In this document: piece by piece, positions 17,840 through 26,222 of the stretch
Position numbering within the stretch: position 1 is the first letter of the stretch
How the letters are laid out: every line of letters starts with the position of its first letter
Made by a program: the position numbers and the translations under genes
Source of the DNA: an uncultured Prevotellaceae bacterium
Lineage (GTDB): Bacteria; Bacteroidota; Bacteroidia; Bacteroidales; Bacteroidaceae
DNA length: 64,000 nucleotides
Assembly (NCBI GenBank): GCA_902776475.1
Contig: CACYQD010000007.1
Span: 1 to 64,000 of the forward strand
Direction of reading: 5' to 3'
The notes under the pieces: model-generated
Databases searched by the model: none
What the model was told of the DNA's origin: nothing
Seen by the model: the letters and a program-made list of their open reading frames with translations, nothing else

Positions 17840-20029
17840 ATGACGAATTTAAGATTTCAGGTCGTAGAAGAAGCGTTCAAGAAAAAACCACTCGAGGTTA
17901 AGTCACCGGCGGAGCGCCCGTCGGAATATTTCGGCAAGTATGTGTTCACCCGCGACAAGATGTACAAATACCTCTCGCGGGATGTATATATGAAGATGAC
18001 TGACGTCATCGACAAAGGTGTGCGCCTCGACCGTTCCATCGCCGACGCCGTGGCCAAGGGCATACGGCAATGGGCGGAGGAAAACGGGGTGACCCACTAC
18101 ACCCACTGGTTCCAACCGCTTACCGAGGGTACAGCGGAGAAACATGACGCTTTCATCGAACATGACGGGAAAGGCGGTATGATCGAGGAATTCACAGGCA
18201 AGTTGCTGGTTCAGCAGGAACCTGACGCCTCCTCCTTCCCCAGCGGCGGTATCCGCAACACCTTTGAGGCACGCGGCTATTCGGCTTGGGACCCCACCTC
18301 TCCGGTGTTCATCATGGATGATACGCTCTGTATCCCCACCATCTTCATCTCCTATACCGGCGAGGCCCTCGACTACAAGGCTCCTCTCCTGCGTGCCTTG
18401 CGTGCCGTGAATGCGGCTGCGACGGACGTCAGCCACTATTTCTATCCTGAAGTGAGGAAAGTGCATTCCAATCTGGGATGGGAACAAGAATATTTCCTGG
18501 TCGATGAGGGCTTATACAGCGCCCGCCCTGACCTCATGCTCACCGGACGCACCCTGATGGGGCATGACTCCGCCAAGAACCAGCAGATGGATGACCACTA
18601 TTTCGGCACCATCCCTGACCGGGTGCAGGCTTTCATGAAAGAATTGGAGATACAGGCGCTGGAACTCTCCATCCCCTGCAAGACACGCCACAACGAGGTG
18701 GCCCCCAACCAATTTGAACTGGCGCCGATCTATGAAGAGACCAATCTCGCCGTGGATCACAACATGCTCCTGATGTCGCTGATGAAAAGGGTGGCACGCA
18801 AACATGGTTTCCGCGTCCTGCTCCACGAGAAGCCCTTTGCCGGCATCAACGGCAGCGGCAAGCACAACAACTGGAGTCTATCGACTGACACCGGTGTGCT
18901 CCTTCACGGACCGGGAAAGACACCTGAGGACAACCTCCGCTTCGTGGTCTTCATCGTGGAGACCCTCATGGCCGTCTATCACCACAACGGACTGCTGAAA
19001 GCCTCCATCATGAGTGCCACCAACGCCCACCGCCTGGGAGCCAATGAGGCGCCTCCCACCATCATCTCTTCTTTCCTTGGGAAGCAACTCAGCGAACTGC
19101 TCCATCACATCGAGGTCTCCGACAAGAAAGACCTGTTCACCATGGAGGGAAAGCAGGGCATGAAACTGGATATCCCAGAGATTCCCGAACTGCTCATCGA
19201 CAATACTGACCGCAACAGGACCAGTCCCTTTGCCTTCACCGGCAACCGTTTTGAATTCCGCGCTGTGGGTTCGGAGGCCAACTGCGCCTCAGCCATGATC
19301 GCTCTCAATGCGGCGGTGGCAGAGGCTCTGGTGAATTTCAAGAAGAGGGTTGATGCCCTCATCGCCAACGGCGAAGACCAGACCAGCGCCATCATCGATG
19401 TTGTACGCGAGGACATCAAGACCTGCAAGCCCATCCATTTCGATGGCAACGGATACAGTGATGAATGGGTGGTGGAGGCCACTGCACGCGGTCTCGACGT
19501 GGAGAAGAGTTGTCCGCTGATTTTTGACAACTACCTCTCGCCAGAAACCATCCGTATGTTTGAGAGCCTCAATGTCATGAACGCCAAGGAACTGGCGGCA
19601 CGCAACGAGGTGAAATGGGAAACCTACACCAAAAAGATACAAATCGAGGCTCGTGTGATGGGTGACCTGAGCATGAACCACATCATTCCCATCGCCACAC
19701 AGTATCAAAGCCAACTGGCCAAGAACGTGCTCAACATGTATGAGATCTTCTCCAGTGACGAGGCAGACAAGTTGACAGCCCGCAACAAAGGCATCATCAA
19801 AGAAATTGCTGAACGCACCCAGGCCATCGAGACAGGAGTGGAGGAACTGGTCAATGCCCGGAAGGTGGCCAACAGAATCGACAATGAACGGGAGAAAGCC
19901 ATCGCCTATCATGACACTGTGGCGCCAAAGATGGAAGAAATCCGCTATCAGATTGACAAACTGGAACTGATCGTAAGTGATGAGTGCTGGACTCTGCCCA
20001 AATACCGTGAACTGCTTTTCATCAGATAA
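17840..20029 (+). CDS. glnN: Glutamine synthetase type III
   Basis: 729 residues, the size of GSIII and much longer than GSI or GSII. Diagnostic segments are NLGWEQEYFLVDEGLY, RHNEVAPNQFELAPIYEE, FAGINGSGKHNNWSLSTDTG (nucleotide- and metal-binding) and NRTSPFAFTGNRFEFRAVGS. It makes glutamine from glutamate, ammonia and ATP, the main ammonium assimilation enzyme of many Bacteroidales, as a double-ring dodecamer in the cytoplasm. It starts 61 bp after rseP. Its stop overlaps the start of the HAD gene (TAATG), so the two are coupled. Confidence 0.96.
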   Translation: MTNLRFQVVEEAFKKKPLEVKSPAERPSEYFGKYVFTRDKMYKYLSRDVYMKMTDVIDKGVRLDRSIADAVAKGIRQWAEENGVTHYTHWFQPLTEGTAEKHDAFIEHDGKGGMIEEFTGKLLVQQEPDASSFPSGGIRNTFEARGYSAWDPTSPVFIMDDTLCIPTIFISYTGEALDYKAPLLRALRAVNAAATDVSHYFYPEVRKVHSNLGWEQEYFLVDEGLYSARPDLMLTGRTLMGHDSAKNQQMDDHYFGTIPDRVQAFMKELEIQALELSIPCKTRHNEVAPNQFELAPIYEETNLAVDHNMLLMSLMKRVARKHGFRVLLHEKPFAGINGSGKHNNWSLSTDTGVLLHGPGKTPEDNLRFVVFIVETLMAVYHHNGLLKASIMSATNAHRLGANEAPPTIISSFLGKQLSELLHHIEVSDKKDLFTMEGKQGMKLDIPEIPELLIDNTDRNRTSPFAFTGNRFEFRAVGSEANCASAMIALNAAVAEALVNFKKRVDALIANGEDQTSAIIDVVREDIKTCKPIHFDGNGYSDEWVVEATARGLDVEKSCPLIFDNYLSPETIRMFESLNVMNAKELAARNEVKWETYTKKIQIEARVMGDLSMNHIIPIATQYQSQLAKNVLNMYEIFSSDEADKLTARNKGIIKEIAERTQAIETGVEELVNARKVANRIDNEREKAIAYHDTVAPKMEEIRYQIDKLELIVSDECWTLPKYRELLFIR

Positions 20030-20742
20030 TGGCTGGAAAACTCGACCATATCAAACTGATTGCATTTGATGCCGACGACACGCTCTGGGACTGCCAGTCA
20101 CATTTCGAGGCTGTAGAGAAGGCCTATTGCGCCATGCTTTCGGAATATGGTGACGAGCGCCAGATATCCACACACCTGTTTGAGACGGAGACGCGCAACA
20201 TGGCCCAACTGGGTTATGGCAGCAAGGCTTTTACCCTCTCTTTGGTGGAGAATGCCGTAGTGGTCAGCAAAGGGCAGATCAGTGCCACCCGACTGTTGGA
20301 AATCCAAAAGTTGGGCCGAAGCCTATTGGAACTGCCGGGCACTCCGCTGCAAGGAGTGGAGGAAACGCTCCGTGCCATCCGCAGCATGTCGCGCTACAAG
20401 ATGGTGGTATTCACCAAAGGGGAGATCCTTGACCAGGAAAACAAATTGCTAAGGTCAGGCCTATGGGACTATTTCGACCGGGTGGAAGTTGTTTCGGACA
20501 AGACACCCCGTCAGTATCGGGAGTTGTGCGCCACTTTCGGCATAGGCATCGACGAGCTCCTCATGGTCGGCAACAGTTTCAAGTCAGACATCGCCCCAGT
20601 GCTCCATCTCGGGGGATATGCCGTGCATATACCTTTCGAGGTGACCTGGGCCCATGAGGAAGTAGAGGAGTTTGACCATCCCCATCTTTTCAGAATCAAG
20701 CATATCAGCGACCTCCTATCCCTCCTATCTTTTTTGAGATAG
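20029..20742 (+). CDS. HAD-superfamily phosphatase
   Basis: 237 residues. Motif I is FDADDTLWD (about residues 12-20), motif II VVFTKGE, motif III lysine SDKTPRQ, and motif IV GNSFKSDIAP. It therefore has a complete set for a phosphoaspartate-forming phosphohydrolase, and resembles YjjG-like nucleotidases and phosphoglycolate phosphatase-like enzymes. It is translationally coupled to glutamine synthetase by a one-base overlap; a functional link is not evident. Odd feature: the last residues LLSLLSFLR and the stop codon are encoded by one arm and the loop of a perfect hairpin (20715-20752), so the C-terminus may be a by-product of the adjoining repeat. Confidence 0.88.
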   Translation: MAGKLDHIKLIAFDADDTLWDCQSHFEAVEKAYCAMLSEYGDERQISTHLFETETRNMAQLGYGSKAFTLSLVENAVVVSKGQISATRLLEIQKLGRSLLELPGTPLQGVEETLRAIRSMSRYKMVVFTKGEILDQENKLLRSGLWDYFDRVEVVSDKTPRQYRELCATFGIGIDELLMVGNSFKSDIAPVLHLGGYAVHIPFEVTWAHEEVEEFDHPHLFRIKHISDLLSLLSFLR

Positions 20743-20752
20743 GAGGGATAGG
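20715..20752 (+). terminator. Perfect 16-bp hairpin spanning the HAD gene stop
   Basis: CCTATCCCTCCTATCT (20715-20730), loop TTTTTG, then the exact reverse complement (20737-20752). The gene's TAG stop (20740-20742) is inside the 3' arm. No U-tract follows, so termination by this hairpin alone is uncertain. The 3' arm has the same TAGGA core as the repeat array that follows and may be its seed or first unit. Confidence 0.6.
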
Positions 20753-20935
20753 AATACTAGGAGCACTAGGAAAACTAGAAGCACTAGGAAGACTAGGGAG
20801 CACTAGGAAGGGCTAGGAGCACTAGAGGCACTAGGAGCACTAGGAGCACTAGGAAGACTAGGAAGACTAGGAACACTAGGAGCACTAGGAAGACTAGGAG
20901 CACTAGAAAGACTAGAAAACCCTAGGACCACTAGC
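20753..20935. repeat. 9-bp tandem repeat array (AGGAGCACT type)
   Basis: About 20 head-to-tail copies of a 9-base unit alternating between AGGAGCACT and AGGAAGACT, with a few 10-11-base variants. It fills the space between convergent genes (HAD phosphatase, plus; C10 protease, minus). It has no gene and no spacer structure. Confidence 0.85.
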
Positions 20936-21005
20936 CACAAAAAAAGGACTACGACGAACCAATCGCCGCAGCCCCCCATTCATTCAAAACTTAAAAAAAG
21001 GTCAC

Positions 21006-23528
21006 TTATTTCACTATTAACTTCTTTCCTTTTATGATGTAGGTTCCCGCTGGAATGCCATTCGGAGAAGTTATTTGATTAGATATTTTCCGTCCATCGA
21101 GTGTATAGACATCCATCGGAGACTGGTCTGCCGTGATATGGCGGATGCCTGTCGGATCAGGCTCTACCTTGAGGATGCCTTTCACATATCTGAATTCATA
21201 ATTGTCGGCCTCACCACCTGAAATGAGGATGGGATACTCACCTGCCGGAGAGGCTGGTGTAGCCTCGCAGGTGGCCACAGGACGCACACGGAGGACGTCC
21301 TCCGTCTCACCCAATTTGAAGCCATCATACGACAGGGTGAAAACAGGGTTCTCCTCGCCCTCGAGACGGGTATATTCACCCACGGAGACATTCAGGCGTG
21401 ACTTCCATATCGTGAACACACCATCGATATACTCCACCACCTCGTCGGTAATGGTTCCCGGAGCGACATGAATGGGATAGGTGCCTGCCGGAGAATACTC
21501 ATCGACATCACACCAAACCTCAGGTGTGCCTTCTGGTATGTCGCCACTGATGCTATAGCCCAGTTTCGGCACGGGGTCACCATAATCCTTGCCCGCATTA
21601 CGGGCCGTAATGGCACTGCCGAACTCAACGATATTGTCAAAGCCATCCGGACCTTCCTGGCAGAAAGCGCCCCATTCCGCATGGCGCTTGTATTTCTCCT
21701 TGCTTCCCGCAGGCACGAGCAGCTTGGCCATACTCTTGCGGATACCGAACAGCCCGTCGATTCCCACCTCGATGGGATCGGGCGACATCAACTTGATCTG
21801 CTGGAGTTTCCAGCTGCAACATAGGCTTTCCCTTCCGATTCTACGCACAGACGACGGTATGGTCAACTGTTTGAGATACTGACAGGAAGAGAACGCATAG
21901 TCGCCAATGGTCGTGATGCCCGGTTTCACCGAATAGGAACCGGTGACCGAAGGCAGTACCGCCAACAGACAGGTGGTGTCAGAGCGGTTGTAAAGCGAGG
22001 ATTCCTCAAGGATATAATCACACTCCTTGCTGTCACGCAGTCCTACGATAGAGTCCAGTTTGGTGCAGAAGCCGAAAGCCCCCACCCCAATCGACTTGAT
22101 GGTCGGCGGCAACTTCAACATCCGCAACTGCCGGCAACCATAGAAGACCTTGGCACCCAACTCATCGCCATGGCAGGTATAAGACATTCCGCCCTGACGG
22201 AGATAGGCGTTTCCTCCTCCCACGATACGGGCTTCAGAGAGGTCGAGGATGGCGAGATGTCCTTTGGATACCGAACCGTCGGTATTTCGGCCAGCCATCT
22301 TTCTGATGACGCCCAGATCGGTGTTGTTGATCTCACCTCTCACCTTCAGTGCAGAGATGCGGTAGAGAAGCGAGTCGGGTATCATGGTGGCCACTGACCC
22401 CGCTTTCTGGACATCCACCACAAAAGGAACCAATGAGATGGGGTTGCCCTGCAGTCCCTTGATCATTTCCTGATGGGCTGTGAACGCATAGGTGCGCGGA
22501 TTGAGCAGCGAGATGGTATAGTAACCATTTTCCGTGCCATTCCACCCCCAGTTGACGCTCACCAGGCCCCGCTCGTCATAACCGTCAAGGACGAAAGCAT
22601 GTCCACCTCCATCGACGGGGTCCGGATCATCTCCACCGTAATAAAGCACCCTTCCATGACTCAATTCATCGAAGATGATGTTCATCCACTGCTTCTCACT
22701 ATAAGAGCTGCGTAAGAGGTATTGGGCATCCGGATAATTGAAATAATCACGCAGTGCCTTTTCCGCATCACGGGAATAGGCTCCCGATCCATCAGGAGAA
22801 TAGCTCATATCGACTGCGATGCCGCAATGCGACATCAGCAGAGCCACGGCTTCGCCCTCTTCCTGGGTATAAGACTCCCGATAATACAAGTCACGCATCT
22901 TGTCATACTCGTATGTCGTCTCACCGAAGTTGGCTGTCAGTTGCTGTCCGTAACTCGTCATCGTATGGCTTCCCGTACCTTGTTCCGGCCAACGGTTGTA
23001 ATAGATGATCTGAGCCATGGCGGTGGCCACGCATCCCGTCACACAGGTATCACCATTCACAGGGCAAAAGTTCCAATAGGGTGTGTCTTGTCCCCACTCC
23101 GAGGTCATCAACGACGGCACCTGAGCCTTGTAAAGTGTGGTGTCGGGATAGACGACGGCAGGAGCCTGCGCACGACCTGAACGGACCTGCTGAGAGATTT
23201 CCGTCACAGCATTCAACCACCAGCGGAAATTGGGATTGCCTTGGTTGGCATTAAAAATCTTATCAGAGTAACCCAGCACTTCGGGGAGGGCGTCATCCGC
23301 CGAGATGATGGCGAAGCCACCGTCATGATAACCGAAAACGGCATAATCATCGGTGGAAACCAACAGGGCGAGGGACTTCTGATGGCCCGGAGCATGCCTC
23401 TTCCCGCTGCTTGCGGTCAACACCTCCACAGCCGCTGTCCTCATCCGGCCAGCAGTCCTTGGTGCTCCACTGACCGTCACAACAGTCATCAGCAACAAGA
23501 GGATTCCTATGGTTTTCTTGATCATCAT
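21006..23528 (-). CDS. Secreted C10 cysteine protease with BspA-type repeats, MBG-like domains and T9SS tail
   Basis: 840 residues. Order: signal peptide (to about Gly21), a Spi-like propeptide region, the C10 (streptopain/interpain-like) catalytic domain with Cys166 in VTGCVATAMAQ and His310 in GGHAFVLDGY followed by SVNWGWNG, then BspA-type leucine-rich repeats (LPPTIKSIGVGAFGFC, IPSSVRRIGRESL). Two MBG-like beta domains follow (ITARNAGKDYGDPVPKLGYS). The C-terminal sorting segment is MDVYTLDGRKI through GIPAGTYIIKGKKLIVK. The protease would be exported by Sec, crossed by T9SS, and released or anchored at the surface to digest proteins. It follows its paralogue by one base, so it is the second gene of a two-gene operon. 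Confidence 0.92.
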   Translation of the reverse strand: MMIKKTIGILLLLMTVVTVSGAPRTAGRMRTAAVEVLTASSGKRHAPGHQKSLALLVSTDDYAVFGYHDGGFAIISADDALPEVLGYSDKIFNANQGNPNFRWWLNAVTEISQQVRSGRAQAPAVVYPDTTLYKAQVPSLMTSEWGQDTPYWNFCPVNGDTCVTGCVATAMAQIIYYNRWPEQGTGSHTMTSYGQQLTANFGETTYEYDKMRDLYYRESYTQEEGEAVALLMSHCGIAVDMSYSPDGSGAYSRDAEKALRDYFNYPDAQYLLRSSYSEKQWMNIIFDELSHGRVLYYGGDDPDPVDGGGHAFVLDGYDERGLVSVNWGWNGTENGYYTISLLNPRTYAFTAHQEMIKGLQGNPISLVPFVVDVQKAGSVATMIPDSLLYRISALKVRGEINNTDLGVIRKMAGRNTDGSVSKGHLAILDLSEARIVGGGNAYLRQGGMSYTCHGDELGAKVFYGCRQLRMLKLPPTIKSIGVGAFGFCTKLDSIVGLRDSKECDYILEESSLYNRSDTTCLLAVLPSVTGSYSVKPGITTIGDYAFSSCQYLKQLTIPSSVRRIGRESLCCSWKLQQIKLMSPDPIEVGIDGLFGIRKSMAKLLVPAGSKEKYKRHAEWGAFCQEGPDGFDNIVEFGSAITARNAGKDYGDPVPKLGYSISGDIPEGTPEVWCDVDEYSPAGTYPIHVAPGTITDEVVEYIDGVFTIWKSRLNVSVGEYTRLEGEENPVFTLSYDGFKLGETEDVLRVRPVATCEATPASPAGEYPILISGGEADNYEFRYVKGILKVEPDPTGIRHITADQSPMDVYTLDGRKISNQITSPNGIPAGTYIIKGKKLIVK

Positions 23529-23529
23529 C

Positions 23530-26043
23530 CTATCTCACCACGATTTTCTTTCCGTTCACTACATAGACACCTTTCTCCAGACCCTGGAGGGTATTTGTCT
23601 GCTGCCGGACAAGTGTGCCATCGGTCTTATAGATGTCAAATGCGCCGTCATTCAGGTTTTTCACCTCCCGAATCGCATCAGGGTTCAGTTCCACAGTGAG
23701 AGTGCCGGCTTTGTACTTGAACTCATAGTTCTGCGCCACACCACCCGAGATGGTGATGGGATAAACACCTGCGGGAGAATCCGGCCCTGCCTCACAAGTA
23801 GCCACAGGAAGTTGGGTGATCACACTCACATCCTCTCCTCTGACAAAACCTTCGTAAGTCAATTCAAACACGGGATTTTCCTCACCCTCCATGCGTGTAT
23901 AGTCGCCTGTGGTCACCTTAAGGGGAACCTGCCAGACATAAAGGATACCGTTGTGGTAATCCACGATCTCATCGGTGATGGTGCCAGGAAGAACCTGGAT
24001 GGTGTACGAACCGGCAGGAGAATCCTCCGTTGCCTCACACACCAGTTCCGGTTCACCGTTGGGGATATCGCCAGAAATCTTGTAGCCAAACTGCGGATTT
24101 GCCTCACCATAGTAACGGCCGGCATTCCGAGCCGTGATGGCCGAACCGAACTCCTTGATATTATCAAAAGATCCGCCGACAAACATACCCCATTGAGCGT
24201 GCTGCTTATAACGGTCCTTCGAACCGGCGGGCACATAAAGCGTGCAACTGAGTGGTGACACACCGGAGAGCGCGTCTGCTCCAGTCTCAGGAACATTGTA
24301 AAGAATCAGGCGCAAAGAGCTCAGTCCGATGCAGTTGGCAAAAGCATGATGGCCTATCCTGCTGACGGTCGAAGGGACAACGATGGAATGGATACCATTG
24401 CAACCTGCGAATGCATAGTCACCCACCTCGACAATACCTTTCTTAATCTCATATGTCCCTCTGAATGAGGGCAGAACCTCATGAATCCTTAGCGTGTCGC
24501 TCTTGAGATAAACCGTATGATTGCGGATCAGGAAATCCTGTGACTCATTCTCGGGAATGACGATGCTGTCGACGGCGCTGCAACCGGCAAAAGCACCCTT
24601 TCCGATGCTCTTGATGGTCGGAGGCAACAGGATGGAACGCAGTGAACGGCATCCGTAAAACGCCCTCTCAGGCAGCACGTCGTCAAGGGTCTTCAACATC
24701 GTGCCGTTATCCTCGATGTAAGCATCTCCACCACTCACGATACGAGCCTCGCTGAGGTCGATGCAGCGCAACCGGCCCTTCGTACGGGAAAGAGACTCAT
24801 CACTTCCACTCATCCGGCGGATCACTTTCAAGTCAGAGCCATTGACCTCACCTTTGACCTTGAGCCACCCGATGATCTCTTGTTCGGCATGCAATGACTG
24901 AGCCAGATCTCCGGGTTTGGACAGCTCCACAGTATCTGCAACCAGATCAGCCGGACCATTGCCGCTGATACCGATGATCATATCCTGTCCGGAACTGAAA
25001 CTGTTGCCGGGAGGATTGAGCAAAGAGATGTCGTAGTAGCCGTCATCATCACCGCTCCAACCCCAGTTGACATAGACCTTTCCATCTTCCTGGTATCCAT
25101 GCAGTACGAAAGCATGACCGGCAAACATCGACATATCAGTGCCGCCATAGTAAAGCGGACCGTTGTTGCTCAACTCATCATAGACCATGTCCATCCACTC
25201 AGGTTCTGAAAAGGAGGAACGCTCCACGCATTTGGCTTCTGAGAGGCCGAAATAGGTGCGCAGACCCGCTGCGGCATCTTGTGAATATGCCCCGCTGCCA
25301 CCATCCATGGCATTTCCATACTGCATATTGGCAGCCACGCCACAGTCGCGCATGAGCAGGGCGACGGCATCGGCCTCCACATCACTGTATTGCCCATAAG
25401 CGTAAATATCGAGCATGTTGTCCCAGTCATAGTAGTCCTCCTCGAAATTGGCGGTCACCGGGGTGCCCTTGGCTTGAATCGTGCGCGACCCGTAGCCATG
25501 CTCCGGTATCTTGTGGTAGTTGAGCACCTGTGCCATGGCCGTGGCCACACAACCCGTGTATATTCCAGAGGGAAGAAGCCGGTTATAAGGCGAGAGCTGA
25601 TCCCATTTCGAAGTCATGAGCGGTGGAACGCTCGTCGGATAGAGATTCGGATCAGGTGTGGTGACACGCGCCGGCATGTTGTGCTCAGCCATATAGGCCA
25701 GCGATGCGCTCATGCTGCTCAACCAAAACTCGAAATTGGCGTTGGCTCCATTGGAATAGGCCGTTTCCGATACGCCAAGGACGGCGGGGAAGCGGTCGTC
25801 ATTGCTCACCACGGCATAAGGTCCGCCCTGGAAGCCAATCAGAGAGAGTTGTGATGTTGTCTTGATTTCAGCCAAATTGGAGTCACCCATCCCTGGAGCC
25901 GCCATCTTCCCGGAGGAACGAAGCGCTTCCAATGCGATGCTCTTCATTTGTGCTTTAGTACGTGGAGCAGCCTGTGCGGACAGGGTGGAAAAGAGCACAA
26001 TGAGGGATATAATCAGGTGTCTTCTCAACAAGAAAGTTTTCAT
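23530..26043 (-). CDS. Secreted C10 cysteine protease, tandem paralogue
   Basis: 837 residues with the same plan as the gene downstream: signal peptide (cut near SAQA), propeptide, catalytic domain with Cys165 (YTGCVATAMAQ) and His310 (GHAFVLHGY, then YVNWGWSG), leucine-rich repeats (LPPTIKSIGKGAFAGC, VPSTVSRIGHHAFANC), two MBG-like domains, and T9SS tail (FDIYKTDGTLVRQ, GVYVVNGKKIVVR). The catalytic residues fall at almost identical positions in both copies, so the duplication kept the full architecture, but the sequences have diverged clearly and it is not recent. A minus-strand TAATTTTG box at 26102-26109 is 59 bp upstream. Confidence 0.92.
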   Translation of the reverse strand: MKTFLLRRHLIISLIVLFSTLSAQAAPRTKAQMKSIALEALRSSGKMAAPGMGDSNLAEIKTTSQLSLIGFQGGPYAVVSNDDRFPAVLGVSETAYSNGANANFEFWLSSMSASLAYMAEHNMPARVTTPDPNLYPTSVPPLMTSKWDQLSPYNRLLPSGIYTGCVATAMAQVLNYHKIPEHGYGSRTIQAKGTPVTANFEEDYYDWDNMLDIYAYGQYSDVEADAVALLMRDCGVAANMQYGNAMDGGSGAYSQDAAAGLRTYFGLSEAKCVERSSFSEPEWMDMVYDELSNNGPLYYGGTDMSMFAGHAFVLHGYQEDGKVYVNWGWSGDDDGYYDISLLNPPGNSFSSGQDMIIGISGNGPADLVADTVELSKPGDLAQSLHAEQEIIGWLKVKGEVNGSDLKVIRRMSGSDESLSRTKGRLRCIDLSEARIVSGGDAYIEDNGTMLKTLDDVLPERAFYGCRSLRSILLPPTIKSIGKGAFAGCSAVDSIVIPENESQDFLIRNHTVYLKSDTLRIHEVLPSFRGTYEIKKGIVEVGDYAFAGCNGIHSIVVPSTVSRIGHHAFANCIGLSSLRLILYNVPETGADALSGVSPLSCTLYVPAGSKDRYKQHAQWGMFVGGSFDNIKEFGSAITARNAGRYYGEANPQFGYKISGDIPNGEPELVCEATEDSPAGSYTIQVLPGTITDEIVDYHNGILYVWQVPLKVTTGDYTRMEGEENPVFELTYEGFVRGEDVSVITQLPVATCEAGPDSPAGVYPITISGGVAQNYEFKYKAGTLTVELNPDAIREVKNLNDGAFDIYKTDGTLVRQQTNTLQGLEKGVYVVNGKKIVVR

Positions 26044-26164
26044 CTGAGAAACGGAAAATGCTAATTCTATAATAAAATGCTGATCTTGATACTTTAGGCT
26101 ACAAAATTACAAAAAAATATTGGAATGGGTATTCATTTTTGATGGAAAAATCACGCATCACCAT

Positions 26165-26194
26165 AAAAAAAGACCGCACTCGGCGAGTGCGGTC
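26165..26194 (-). terminator. Intrinsic terminator of the large surface protein gene
   Basis: Stem GACCGCACTCG / CGAGTGCGGTC (26172-26194) is followed in the minus direction by seven T residues (A-run at 26165-26171). It lies 28 bp past the stop of the 1517-residue protein and before the C10 protease promoter, so it separates the two transcripts. Confidence 0.85.
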
Positions 26195-26222
26195 CTTTTA
26201 TCAGTTCAGACAGTGGTGAAGC

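Noticed and set aside
20753-20935. Possible CRISPR array
   Set aside because: Units are 9 bases and contiguous, with no spacers and no cas genes nearby.
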